A DNA stretch of 64,000 nt from Sitta carolinensis (lineage: Eukaryota > Chordata > Aves > Passeriformes > Sittidae): the NCBI GenBank assembly GCA_032173965.1, contig CM063290.1:9759501-9823500 (forward strand). The letters run 5' to 3'. The notes under the pieces are model-generated. The model did not search any database, was not told where the DNA came from, and saw only the letters and a list, made by a program, of their open reading frames with translations. This document shows positions 10,701 through 21,913 of this stretch, piece after piece. A program made the position numbers and the translations under genes. The number at the start of each line of letters is the position of its first letter. The first letter of the stretch is position 1.

Positions 10701-13700
10701 TGCCAGCCCCAGGGATTCCCACTGATGCACAGAGTGGCACGAATCTCCTAGTCTCAGCCACTGCACTGCCCACAGGGGATGTAGGAGCTGTGGATGTGGC
10801 CAGTCCATCCCTTCAGCCCGCCCCAGGGCAGACCCCCACTGGAGAACAGCCACTGCTGCTTCCCGATGCTTTGACATTCCCCCCAGGCATACCCAGTGCT
10901 CCCAGGGCTGCTTACCCAGCCCCAGAGACTGGAGCCAGCACCCTGCCTGAAGCTGATGGTGCAGCAGAGACACCAGAAAGTCCTGACCTCACTACTGGCC
11001 CAGAAGCAGCCGTGTCTCCATCTCCATCTCTCGGGGAGTCACAGCCAGCAGAGATGCCAGCTGGAGCTCCTCAAGAAGCCAATGGACTTGGCCCTAGCTT
11101 GAGTTCACAGTCAGATGCCACCAGCCCAGCACTTTTTGTACCTGATGGACTGGCAGGGCCTACTGCTGGGATCCAGGATCAGGGAGCTGAGGGGGTAGGG
11201 AACATGGCACAGGCAGAAGGTCCAGGGGATGCCAGTGCCTCTGAAAACACCCAGAGTAACATGAGTCCTCCAGCACTTCAGCCCTCAGCATCTCCTGCTG
11301 ATAATGGAGAGCTGCTGACTCAAGGAACAGAAGATCTGGCAAATACTGAGCTTTCCCCTCCCTCAGCACTTGGGGATGGAACAGGAACAGGAGGAGCCCC
11401 AGCACCGGAACAAGTGTCTTCGCCTGGTCCTGCACCTCACAGCAATGCTGGAATGGAGCCTGATCTCTTGGTGCCTGAAGGATCAGGGGACCTGCCCGGT
11501 GAATCTGCCAGTGTTCCTGGAGCTGCTCCCCCACCCTTGGGCTCTGTGGCTGGCCCTGTGTCTGAAGCAGAGACACCAGTGAGCCCTGACCTCAGTGCTG
11601 CCCGGGGAGCACCTGGGTCTCCATCCTTTGGTGGGTCACAGCCATGGGGAACAGCAGCTGGTGCTCCCGTGGGAGCAGGTCTCCCTGGAGCCAAAGGACC
11701 AGACACTGACTTGACTTCAGCATGGGATACCCCCAGCTCAGCAGTTCATGGACCAGTAGGACCCCCATCACCTGGCCTTGGGGACCAGCTTGGCACAAAT
11801 GTGGGGTTGCCAGCAGCAGGAGGGCAAGGAGGCGGCATGGGAGAGCCAGCACTGGAAGGAGCAGGCAGTGGGATTGAGTCTGAGCCATCCCTGAGCTCAG
11901 GGAATGGAATAGCAGCTGGGATGGATCAACTGCCCAGTGCTGGTTCCGCATCCGGTATTGCCTCTCCCAGTGATGCGGTGGCAGCACCCTCTGTGTCAAG
12001 GGGTGATGAGGCAGGACCCATCTCATCTGCAGCCCCTGGCTCTGACAGCGTGTCCCCAGCCTCTCCAGATGGTGAAACAGGCCCAGGGCTTGGTCTGGTG
12101 CAGGGGGCTGAGAGTGCAGGGGATGTGGCACAGGCAGGAAACCCAGGGAGTGACAGTTCCAACCTAGAGACAAGTCCTTCAGGTGTTGGCCCTCAGGAGG
12201 ACCTCACTAGCACGGGAGAGCTGCCAGCAGAAGAAACAGGGGATATGGTGCATGCTGAACTTTCCCCTCCCTCAGCACTTGGGGATGGAACAGGAACAGG
12301 AGGAGCCCCAGCACTGGAACAAGTGTCTTCGCCTGGTCCTGCACCTCACAGCAATGCTGGAATGGAGCCTGATCTCTTGGTGCCTGAAGGATCAGGGGAC
12401 CTGCCCGGTGAATCTGCCAGTGTTCCTGGAGCTGCTCCCCCACCCCTGGGCTCTGTGGCTGGCCCTGTGTCTGAGGCAGAGACACCAGTGAGCCCTGACC
12501 TCAGTGCTGCCCAGGGAGCACCTGGGTCTCCATCCTTTGGTGGGTCACAGCCATGGGGAACAGCAGCTGGTGCTCCCGTGGGAGCAGGTCTCCCTGGAGC
12601 CAAAGGACCAGACACTGACTTGACTTCAGCATGGGATACCCCCAGCTCAGCAGTTCATGGACCAGTAGGACCCCCATCACCTGGCCTTGGGGACCAGCTT
12701 GGCACAAATGTGGGGTTGCCAGCAGCAGGAGGGCAAGGAGGCGGCATGGGAGAGCCAGCACTGGAAGGAGCAGGCAGTGGGATTGAGTCTGAGCCATCCC
12801 TGAGCTCAGGGAATGGAATAGCAGCTGGGATGGATCAACTGCCCAGTGCTGGTTCCGCATCCGGTATTGCCTCTCCCAGTGATGCGGTGGCAGCACCCTC
12901 TGTGTCAAGGGTGTGATGAGGCAGGACCCATCTCATCTGCAGCCCCTGGCTCTGACAGCGTGTCCCCAGCCTCTCCAGATGGTGAAACAGGCCCAGGGCT
13001 TGGTCTGGTGCAGGGGGCTGAGAGTGCAGGGGATGTGGCACAGGCAGGAAACCCAGGGAGTGACAGTTCCAACCTAGAGACAAGTCCTTCAGGTGTTGGC
13101 CCTCAGCAGGGTGAACTGCCTGGTACAGGTTCCTCACTTGGTTCAGCCTCTCCCAGCGGTGATGTCACAGAATCCTCTGTTTCAGATCCATCCAGCCTGG
13201 GTGCACTTGAAGGAGCTGACAGTGCTGCTGAAGGTCTTCAGCCCTCCCTGGGTGCTGGCACTGCGGTCCTTCCTTCCGCAGAAGGGGCAAGTGAAGGGGC
13301 TGGTGATGGAGGGTCCACAGGGCAGTCCCAGGATCCTACTGGAATGGGACCAGCTGGTTCAGAAACCCTTGATGGAGAAACTGGAGGTGTGTTGCAGTCT
13401 GCATCTTCCTCATCTACAGAGGGGTCTTCATCACCTGGGAGGACAGGTGAGGCTGCTGATGAAACAAGCCTCCCTGGAGCTGCTGCAGCTGGTGGCAGCT
13501 TGAACACAGGCTTGGAGGCTGCTGCCCCTCAAGACGCCTCTGTGTCTGCCCCTGGCACCCAAAGCGGTGCCAATACTGAACTTTCCGATGGAAAACTGAG
13601 TGAAGTCAGTGTGGTGGAGTTGCCTGGAGGAGCCTCGGTGAATGGGGGACCTTCCCCTGGTGCAAGCCGGGTCCCAGTGGCTCCAGACAACAGCGGTGTT

Positions 13701-16700
13701 TCCAATGGCATGACCACCTCAGTGGCTGGTTCTCTGCTTCTCCCTGGACACGGGCTGAACTCGGGGCTGGCACCCAATGGGGACCCCGACTCTGCTCCAA
13801 ACACCCAGAGTGGGAGCAGCCCCCTGCTGCCAGCATCACCAGGTGGGCTGTCAGAAGAAGCTGGAGGTGCTCAGTCGTGGTCTCTTGAAGATGAGGTGGC
13901 CTCAGGCATGCCGGCACCTTCGGGAGAAGTGTCCCCTCACGCTCCCATATCCCCCAACGCTGCCCCGGCGCTGCCTTCTGCTCCGCAGAGAGGAAATTCT
14001 GCAGAGGGGGTGTCTGCCAGCCCTGGGCTCCCGGCACGTGAGTCGATAGTGGGGTCCTCTGCAGGGGGAAAGGGAGAGCGGGGGGCTGCTGTGCCAGGGG
14101 AAGCCGCCTTGCTCCTGCCTCCCCGCCAGCCGGGAAGCCCCGGAGCCCCCTCTGGAGATGCCAACAGCCCTGTTCCAGGAGAAGGGAGTGCTGTGCTCCG
14201 TGGAACCACGACAGGGAAAGGGGACGTAACCCGTCTCCTTCCCAGTGCCGATGGATCCGGGGCACGTATGGAGACTCACTCCCCATCTGGGGGGAGCCCA
14301 GGGCTCCCTACCCTTCCTCCCGCTGGGATCACTGCTGGCGGTCCCGGAGCAAAATCCATGGGGCCGGAACCTGCTGGTGGCTCATCACCTGCTGCCCTGC
14401 AGCCGATCCTGGGCAGGGAGCTGACCACCAGCCTGGCAAACAGAGCCCCGGCTACCTCTGGGTCGAGCCTTTCCGGAGCCTTCCCAGGCTGGGGGGGGTC
14501 CCAGGGCGGGTCCCCAGCCCCTGCACGCCCAGCCCCATCCTGCAGCCCGGCCCCCGCCGGCCCAGCCCCACCAGCCCCCCTGCCCAGGGGCAGGGAGGTG
14601 CTTCCCAGGCCGGGAACAGCCACTGTCACCTCCCGAGCATCGTCCCCCGTGGTTCCAGCTCCGCCAGGAGTGCCAGCAGCTGCCCCAACCCTGCTGCCCA
14701 GTTCCGCAGGTACGTGATGCTCGCAGAGGAGCCTGGGTCGGACTAGCACATCCAGTTTCCTGATGGGCCATCCTCAGGGACATTCAGTGCCCAGAAAACA
14801 AGGGATCTATTTGAAGGCAGGATCCTGGGGGAGACGCGGCGCGAGGAGCCCCTGCACACGAGCTTGCACTGCTGGCAGGCTGAGCCTGCCTTCAATACAG
14901 TCACATCGGCTGGAAAACCCATCCCCTCCAAATGTTTTTATTAACAGACATAAATAGGGAGGTGGAGGCTGTAAAAGTCTCTAGAAAGAGTTGTGGGTGT
15001 TTAATTCTGTGCTGTCCTCTGCCACAGTTCTTGTACAATGTTCTTCCCCTCCTAAAGGCAGTAATTCAGCACAGTGTCCCAACGGGGCTGGTTGAAGCTG
15101 GGGACGGTGACCACAAAGGCCATCGTAGCCAGTTTACGGCAGCTGTGTTTGTGTAAGGCAGTGAAAAGGGCAGGAACAAGCTCCTGCAAGGGAAGGTGAC
15201 ATGCAGAGTGTCCCTGGAGGCTTCAGGCAGTGTCCCCCCATCCTTCTGCCGCCCAAGCTCTGCCCCAGTAGAAGCAAGATAATTTCAGCCCTTTTAAATT
15301 TTTGATACAGACAAAAGTCTTTGCTGTAAATGTGGTTTGGTTGTATTTGTTTGTTTGTTTGTTTTCTTTTCCAGTTCCAGCTGTGTCCCTCTATGGGTAT
15401 GGAGCAAGGGAAAATGATCAGGAGTATGTGGAAAGGAGAGTGGATTTTAATTCTCCACTTTTCAAGCCCGATACTGGATTCCCATTTGGAAAAACCCTGC
15501 GCAGCTCTCTCTACGTGAGTCTGCTTGGGCTTGACTAGTTGGGCAAGTGGCCATCACCCAAATTCCTGGGAGAGGCACCAGGGACCAGGTGCCTGGGATG
15601 GGACTTCTGTGGGGCTGAAGCTCTTGGGATGCTGCTGTGGTCTGTCTGCAGCAGGAGGTGACTTTGTGGCCATTTCAGCAGTGACAGGTGGTGGCTTTCC
15701 TTGGGCATTGCTCAAAATGCACTTTGAAATGGGAGGGCTGCCACCCCCACACCAGGGAGTGCTGCTGGTCCTGATCCCACCTGATGGAGGGATCCCTCTG
15801 CTCAGTTTACAGACAATGGACAGATCATTTTCCCAGCCTCGGACAACAATGTCCTCACATACCCCAACCCTCCTCCCAGGGGCTTCAATGGCCATGAAGA
15901 TGTCCCCATGATCGCTGTATTTTGGGACAACGCTGACTTCTCCAGAGGGGTTGGCACCACCTTTTACCAGGTAAGTGAAGCCACCTGGGAGCACGATTGC
16001 ATGAAACACCTTTTGATTATAAACTCATCATCTATTCTGTGGATGCCTCTTGAGATATGTAATTAATGGAGACCATGAATGGTTTTCCCTTTTCTGAGCC
16101 AATTGTAAGAGCTGTTGGTGCTATGTCACCTCTTGAGCCATCCAGATCCCATCCAGCACTTTGATTACAGGGGTCTGTGTGTGACCTCAGCCTAGTTTTG
16201 TCCCACTGGGAGCTGATGCAGACATGTGTGTTCCCAACCCACAGGAATTCTCCACCCTCAACACAGCCAAGCCGCCGTTCGTCCGTGACGTGGAAGCGAA
16301 GGTCCGGAGGTACCTGAGATCCTCCTACTCTGCAGCCTGGACCCTGAAAATCACCTGGGAGAAGGCCCCTGTCTATGCAGCATGGACTGACACCCGGAAG
16401 GTAAGGGACTGGTGGAACACAGGTGCTGTTGAGTTGTCAAAAAACCCCAAGACCCACAGGCAATTACCTTCTCTGTGCCTGAATATAAGAACCAGTTTTG
16501 TGACAAAGGCCAGTCTTGAAGAATTTTGCCAAAAAGGACTGGGCTGTGCCCATGCTTTGGTGGTTTTCAGGTTTTTTGATGGACCTTTAGCTGAACTTCC
16601 CCCATTCTGTAAAACCTTTCTCTTTAAGGTGGTGGGAGTTTATTGCGCACCAGAAATGCTGTTTTTCAGAGGTATAAAATTGGGTGAAATTGAAACTTGT

Positions 16701-19700
16701 CATGGAAGAGTTTCAAAGTAAAACCATGGAAAATGTGAACCAGGCCTGGCTATGTTTGCCTTGTTTCCCTCCAGACCTCAGTCTGGCCATTCCCCAGCAA
16801 GCACTGCCCCACACCCTGAATTGTAAACCCCACATCTTCACTCACTTTCTTACCTGTCTGCAATGCTTCTCCCCAGACAATCACATACCAGGCTGTCCTG
16901 ACCACTGATGGCTTCAGGTCCTACATCCTGATGCTGTACCAGGACAGAGGCATGCAGTGGGATTACACCAGACTCTCTTCCACCAATGTGCTCATTGGCT
17001 ACACCAGGTACAGCAGCTCAGCACCCCATCCCTGCCTCCTCTGAGTACTGGGATGCATCCCACCCACAGCTCCGACTGGTTGAATCCTTCCCCCACGTCC
17101 CAGTGAGTGCTCTACAAGGATGAGGACAGCCCAGACAAGGTCTGCATGCCCATATATCCTAACATACAGGGGCCTCACAAACAAATTTGCTCCATTAGGG
17201 ACTGGATCATGCTGCAGCATGCTGTCTTGCTAGGCTGTGCATGTTGTAAGATCCACAAATCCCTCTGGAGTCCTGGGCCCCCAGCATCCTGGCGGTTTGG
17301 GTGGAAGGAGTGGGAAATAAGGGATGTTTGCTGAACTTTGCACCAGCTGAGGGAAGGGATTTCCGTGCTTGGCTGGAGCAGTTGCTTCCTGCCTCCTCAC
17401 ATTACGTCTTGCCCTGTACATGCTGTCTCCAGGGTTTTCTCATTAGCTGCTTGCTGCAGCTGGGTAAGGAAAAGGTGGCCCAGATGGGAAGCGAGGGAGG
17501 CACAGGCGTGTGTGTGCTTGTGTGTGACCACTCTTGGCTTTCTGCTCCAAATTGCCTGACAAAATGCTGGAAACCATGGAAGCTGCTCGTGTGGGTCTTC
17601 AGGTGTCTGTTGGCTCAGCCCCTGATGCAGCAAAATATAATAAAACACCCAAAAATAACTGTACCCTTTATAGAGGAGGAAGCAGGCTGGGGCAGCTCAT
17701 GCCTTTGCCCTCCTGTCCCCAGAGCTGCCATGTGGGTGCTGCAATTCCACTGGCATGGGATCAAGATGGCTGAAATGCAGGCTGGAATTGGGGCTGGGGC
17801 TGGGATAATCCCACCCAGGAAGAGCAAGCCCTGATTTTTCCTCTTTCCTGTTCACTCAGTGGGGATGGCTTTTACCACAACGATGACCTGACTAAGAGAC
17901 CTCCAGCTGCTAAATATCGCCCTGACCAGTACAGGGGCTACAACACAGGTAGTGCCACACAGCTGGGGTGGGTTCATGAGGAAGGGGATATTCCCCGGGA
18001 ATGAAATCCAGCCTTCCACTGTGGCAAGGCTCTCACTGAGTTCTCAAGGCCAAGCTTTCTCCCTCAAGCACATTTCCCCTGGGTACCAGCTACGCCCTAA
18101 GGCAGAAACATCCCTGCTGTGCCCATGGTCACTTTTTGTGCCAACAACTCTGTCCCAAGGCTTTCTTCTTTGACAAGAGCCTCTCCCTGTTTCCCTTCTG
18201 CGAAGTGGTTGTTGAACATGGGGTCCCATGGCTGGAGGTCAGCGTGAACTTAGCTTCCAGTATCAGCACCACATGAGTCACCTTGAGGCAAAACTGCCCC
18301 TGTGGTCCCCTTGGCCAAAGGTGACAGCTCACGGTTTCTCTCCCTGCTCAGACCTCCGTGGGTTGTGGATTTACAAGCTGGAGAGCCGCGTGGGCATCAA
18401 CTACCGGCTGAAGTGCCTGGCGTGGACGGGGCAGCAGCAGGAGCCCAGGGCATGGAGCCAGGGCCTGCCCACCTGCCCCTGCTCCCTGCAGCAAGGGCAG
18501 CAGGACTCGCGCTTCAAGAGCAGCCGTGGAGGCAAGTGGACATGCTGCTTCCTCACCCTTCTCATCCTCAAGCTGTCCTTCCAAACCTTTCCTGCAAGGG
18601 TGTCTGGGGTCCCAGCTGCAGGGTGGCCAGATGACCCTAAGGAAAAGGATAGGGGCTCACAGGGTGGGCCGGTGACCCCTAAGGAAAAGGAGAGAGGGAG
18701 TGGCCTACCCTTCAGAGAATGGAAAAGTGAGGAGGATTGAAGGTTGACCTCTTCTTGTCGTATTAGACTGGCCAGCATTGGTCTGACCTTTATGGGAATA
18801 CTGGGGACCAGGATCTCACCCTGGGGGGACTGCTTGGATGGTCTCTATCAGTTCCTCCAAACCCCTCTAGCACCGTGGGTGATGTGGTGGGAGTGGTGGA
18901 TAATGAGGAGCCAGCTCTGGCCCGATCCTTGCCCCAAGGCAGGTGTGCTGGCCAGCAGGACTGGCTGGGCAGAGCTGTCCAAGGCTCACTGCTGCCCCAT
19001 TTCAGGCAGGTGGGGTGCCCGTGTCTCCATGCTGCACTCGGCCTCCCCCAACCAGCACGGCGCCGGCATCCGCTGCCTGTATGACAGCCAGGACCAGCTC
19101 ATCGGGGCGGCAGGAGAGGTACTGGAGGTCCTCCAGGCAAGCATCCCCCTACCGTGGTAAGCACAGCCAGCCTTGGCATCCCCTGGCTGAGGCTGGCATT
19201 GTTGTAGCCTGTAAATAATTTTAATCTCTGTGCCAACCTGTTTCCTGACATGCTGTTTGCCTTGGAGGGAATGTGGAGCTGCCAAAAGCTGAGGAAAGTC
19301 TTTGTCTGGAACCAGCCCATCTCCCTCCTCTCCCCTTCAGCCTTCTCCTTACTCTCCTTTTTGCCTCCAGACCAGGAGCTGAAGCTGTACGACTGGTGCT
19401 GTAACCGGGCGGGCAGTGCCCACCTCTGCGCCCGCTACAGCGAGAAGAGGCCCAAGATTGGCTGTGATGGATACCAGTCACCCAGCACGGGTGGGTTTTC
19501 AGCTCGTGTGTGCTGGGGTGATGCTGTTCTGCTGCCCAGGGCTAGGAGGGGAGTGGCAATGTCCCAGCCTCCCTGTGGTTAAGGCAGCAAGAGCCCTGAG
19601 CACCTGCTCATGTTGTACCATGCCCTGGGCTGTGTGGGGTTGTGGGGGCATCTCCCTTAGCACATAACCACCAGCATAATCTGGAGGTAATGGTGCTGGG

Positions 19701-19953
19701 AGGTGAGGAGGACCACAGCAAATGTGGTTATGGTGTAAGCTTATGTGGGGCTTTCTTGCAACCCTCAACAGATTCCTTGGAGGAGGCAGAGAGTGACTCA
19801 GATGAGCAGATAGGTGAGCAGGATTGTGGAGTCTCCTTTCCCTCTGTCCCTGTGCCCCTGCAAGAAAATGCCCTGGGGCTCCCAGCTTGCCCCACAGGTA
19901 GAAGGTGGCTGAGCAAATCTCATTTCTTCTTTGCAGATGGAGAGGACAAGTAA
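7753..19953 (+). CDS. MUC4-like paralogue, truncated: mucin-NIDO-AMOP, no VWD/EGF/TM
   Basis: Twelve coding exons: 7753-7813, 9676-14709, 15375-15514, 15806-15970, 16245-16400, 16877-17007, 17860-17948, 18352-18531, 19006-19156, 19371-19490, 19772-19813 and 19937-19953. Lengths 140, 165, 156, 131, 89 and 120 equal those of the matching MUC4 exons on the minus strand, so this is a MUC4 duplicate. Domain order is signal peptide, about 1,680 mucin codons, NIDO, AMOP and an acidic tail ending in TAA (19951-19953). The GDPH-bearing VWD, EGF modules and membrane helix of MUC4 are absent, so a secreted product is inferred. The reading frame as given breaks three times: within 9676-9788, at 12909-12916 and at 19104-19107. 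With those single bases corrected, the product is about 2,094 aa. It is either a live gene with sequence errors or a recent pseudogene. In MUC4-family proteins the NIDO and AMOP domains are extracellular adhesion-type modules. Confidence 0.85.
9676..14709 (+). CDS. MUC4-like large mucin exon (Ser/Thr/Pro/Gly-rich)
   Basis: One 5,034-bp exon, phase 1 at both ends (acceptor AG at 9674-9675, donor GT at 14710). The encoded chain is rich in Ser, Pro, Gly, Ala and Glu. It differs from the Thr-dense repeats of typical mucins, though it remains a plausible O-glycan carrier. It contains a 909-bp tandem duplication. Reading on from the signal exon in phase 1 gives a natural signal-peptide end (GLGAVAA, then PITTDGS), but the frame meets TGA at 9789-9791. 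The long open frame that carries the rest of the exon is one base off. An alternative acceptor at 9784-9785 (exon from 9786) would rescue the frame without any indel, at the cost of the better signal peptide. Confidence 0.75.
11351..13106 (+). repeat. In-frame 909-bp tandem duplication in the MUC4-like mucin exon
   Basis: Bases 11351-12195 recur at 12260-13106. The offset is 909 bp (303 codons) until a one-base insertion in the second copy makes it 910. By eye I find only a handful of substitutions over about 846 bp, so identity is near 99%. The sequence before each copy (about 11310-11350 and 12196-12259) looks like an older, diverged part of the same unit. The duplication preserves the frame and so lengthens the mucin stalk. 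Such repeats also make assembly collapse or expansion possible. Confidence 0.9.
15375..17948 (+). CDS. NIDO-domain exons of the MUC4-like gene
   Basis: Five exons (15375-15514, 15806-15970, 16245-16400, 16877-17007, 17860-17948) encode the NIDO domain and its C-terminal linker. Landmarks are DFNSPLFKPDTGFPFGKTL, then ADFSRGVGTTFYQ, then AKVRRYLRSSY with KITWEKAPVY, then YQAVLTTDGF, YILMLYQDRGMQWDY and NVLIGYT. Each has a close counterpart at the same exon position in the minus-strand MUC4. Exon phases are 1-0, 0-0, 0-0, 0-2 and 2-1, identical to MUC4. No frame break occurs in these five exons. Confidence 0.92.
18352..19490 (+). CDS. AMOP-domain exons of the MUC4-like gene
   Basis: Exons 18352-18531, 19006-19156 and 19371-19490 encode an AMOP domain. 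Landmarks are GLWIYKLESR, NYRLKCLAW, LPTCPCSLQQ, GIRCLYDSQDQL, and the cysteine pair in LYDWCCNRAG followed by EKRPKIGCDGY. The MUC4 exons match throughout. The first exon uses a GC donor (GCAAGT at 18532). The second is 151 bp where phase demands 150. The surplus base is probably in the GGGG run at 19104-19107, because the frame after the run (GRQERYW) and the frame before it both match MUC4. Confidence 0.88.
19772..19953 (+). CDS. Acidic C-terminal tail exons of the MUC4-like gene
   Basis: Two small exons, 19772-19813 (42 bp) and 19937-19953 (17 bp, stop TAA), replace the whole VWD-to-cytoplasmic half of MUC4. They encode DSLEEAESDSDEQI followed by DGEDK, 19 residues of which about half are Asp or Glu. 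Both begin after a good acceptor (CAACAG, TTGCAG). The first ends at ATAG|GTGAGC, and phase 1 is kept. No similar exon is seen in the MUC4 gene. Confidence 0.65.
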
Positions 19954-20591
19954 CTGGGAGGTTGCACACCCACAGCACGTTCTGGGCCATGGCTGATCCT
20001 CCAAGTCCTTTGATCTGCTCTTCCCCTGTGTCCCCCTGCAGAACCCATCACCCTGCCCACCACGCAGGGCAGCTCACTTGGTCAGTGCCTGCAGTTGCCT
20101 GCCCTGGCCCAAGTTCACATTTCTAACCCAGACTTGTCCCAAGGATTCAGTTGCTTTAGTTGCCCTTTCCCAGTGCAGCTGGGGGGCAGAACTGGTGGGA
20201 GATGGACAGGTCCCCCCCACTGCACACACCAGCCTTGCCCTTCCTGCATCCCACTGTGCTCCCATGCTGCAGGGTGAGGCTGGACCCCTGGCATCCAGCG
20301 AAAGGATTAAACACCACACATAGGTTAGCTGGCCAAGCCCTTAAATGCCAGGGTGCACCAGGCTTGTCCCATGAGCCAATCCTGTCTTCTTCCCCACTTC
20401 TGTTTCCCAGCCATCCCTCCCTGAGTGGTCCCTGGGCCCTGTGCTCAGGAGAAGGGACTATTCTCCAGAGCAAGCCAGAATCAGATCGATACGTTTGCTG
20501 TGTGTGAGGGCAAAATGCAACTCCATGATCAGAAATGTTGGAAGAAAAATAATTTTTTGTGTGTAAGAGAGCATCTTCCTTTCTTAAAAAA

Positions 20592-20626
20592 AATAAATCA
20601 TTGTCAAATCTTGTTTGTTCAATAAA
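20592..20626 (+). terminator. Poly(A) signals of the MUC4-like gene
   Basis: Two AATAAA hexamers, at 20592-20597 and 20621-20626, lie about 640-670 bases after the stop codon on the coding strand. They are the first strong hexamers downstream and sit just before the convergent MUC4 3' end. Cleavage near 20640 is the likely end of the transcript. Confidence 0.6.
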
Positions 20627-20639
20627 ACCTTGGAAGGAT

Positions 20640-21110
20640 TTGAGCATTACTGCAGCAGCCATGTCCTCTGCCAGACTGGGGTGGGAAGCAGTGACAGGGC
20701 TGGCTTGGAGTAGCAGGATTGCAGAATATTTCTGTTCTTGAATTTAGTGCTGTAAGACAAGTAAGCCAGGGTCTAGGGCAGTAAATAGGAGTTGGGGATC
20801 TGATGGGGTCTGATATACCCTCCTTGGATCAGCATATCCCAGTCACCAGAGCTGAAGGGCTGTGGGATGTTTGTGGGGATCAAAGCTTGACCTGTGTGAT
20901 CTAAGACACTGTAAGTAGTGTCCATGAAAGCAGTGTGAGGAGACTTGCAGGTGTGTAGGGAAAATGAAGGGATGAAGCCACCAGAAAATTTACATCCATT
21001 TTCACTTTAGCTCTGTGGATGGGACCAGCAGAAAGCAGGGACTTGAGGGCTCAATGACAGCAAAGCAGGGCTGGCGCAGAGACCCTAGAAGTGCAGACAA
21101 TATAACAGCA
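20640..21110. other. Gap between convergent MUC4-like and MUC4 3' ends
   Basis: Roughly 470 bases separate the inferred cleavage sites of the two tail-to-tail mucin genes. I see no exon, repeat or RNA gene here. Confidence 0.5.
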
Positions 21111-21125
21111 AGCCAACATTTTTGG

Positions 21126-21131
21126 TTTATT
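21126..21131 (-). terminator. MUC4: Poly(A) signal of MUC4
   Basis: TTTATT on the plus strand reads AATAAA on the minus strand. It lies about 790 bases after the MUC4 stop codon (21914-21916) and is the only strong hexamer seen there. The implied 3' UTR of about 0.8 kb contains no further exon that I recognise. Confidence 0.55.
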
Positions 21132-21913
21132 CTATTTGGTTCCTAAGGGATTACAATCACTGCATTGCCCCACCTGACCCTGCTCTCAGGGGCTCTGCAG
21201 GGTCTGGTTGTATTACACTAGCACATACTCTGGTGCAGACACATTCAAGGATGATCCCAGGTGTATCTGCAGGTCCTCATGAAAAGGTGAAATCCTCCTG
21301 CTTTGGTCACCCAACATAAACACAAATTCAAAAAAGCACCTCCTCCTGAGTGAATTCTCCCAGAACCCCAAAGGCAGTTTCCTGTGCCCTGCTTCCATGT
21401 GTTGCTGCTGCTGGAGACCTTGAGAGCAAGCAGCAGGGCAGGCAGCAGTGTCTGGCTCCTCCATGAGCCTGGAGGTGCCAGAAAAGGACTGGTGGCAGGT
21501 TAGGGCTGCTGGGGGGACTGGCTTGGAGGCATAACATGGGGTCTCTGGATTCTTATCTGTAAAGGAGGAGCAGGCCATGCTGTCAGTGTGGCATTGGCTC
21601 TGTGCTTTATGACAAGCTCAGATGGTGGCACAGATCCCAGGGCTTCAGGATGAGCACTTTGGAGGCACAGGCACAGGATTCAGAGCCTAGCCCAAAGTTC
21701 CCCACCCCATGGAAACAATAACCCCAGGGCAGACCTGGACTGAGGGGTCAATGGCCTGGAGCTGCAGTTTCCAATGCCTTTCCAGGGAGTGGGAGATGGT
21801 GGGCTCCGCTTGCTCTCCTGCCATCGTTAAAGCTGGAGCAGGGAAGATGAGCAGAGCTTGAGGACCTGGGTGAAGCTAAGCCTTAGTGGGCTTAGAGTTT
21901 TACAGGCATGTAC

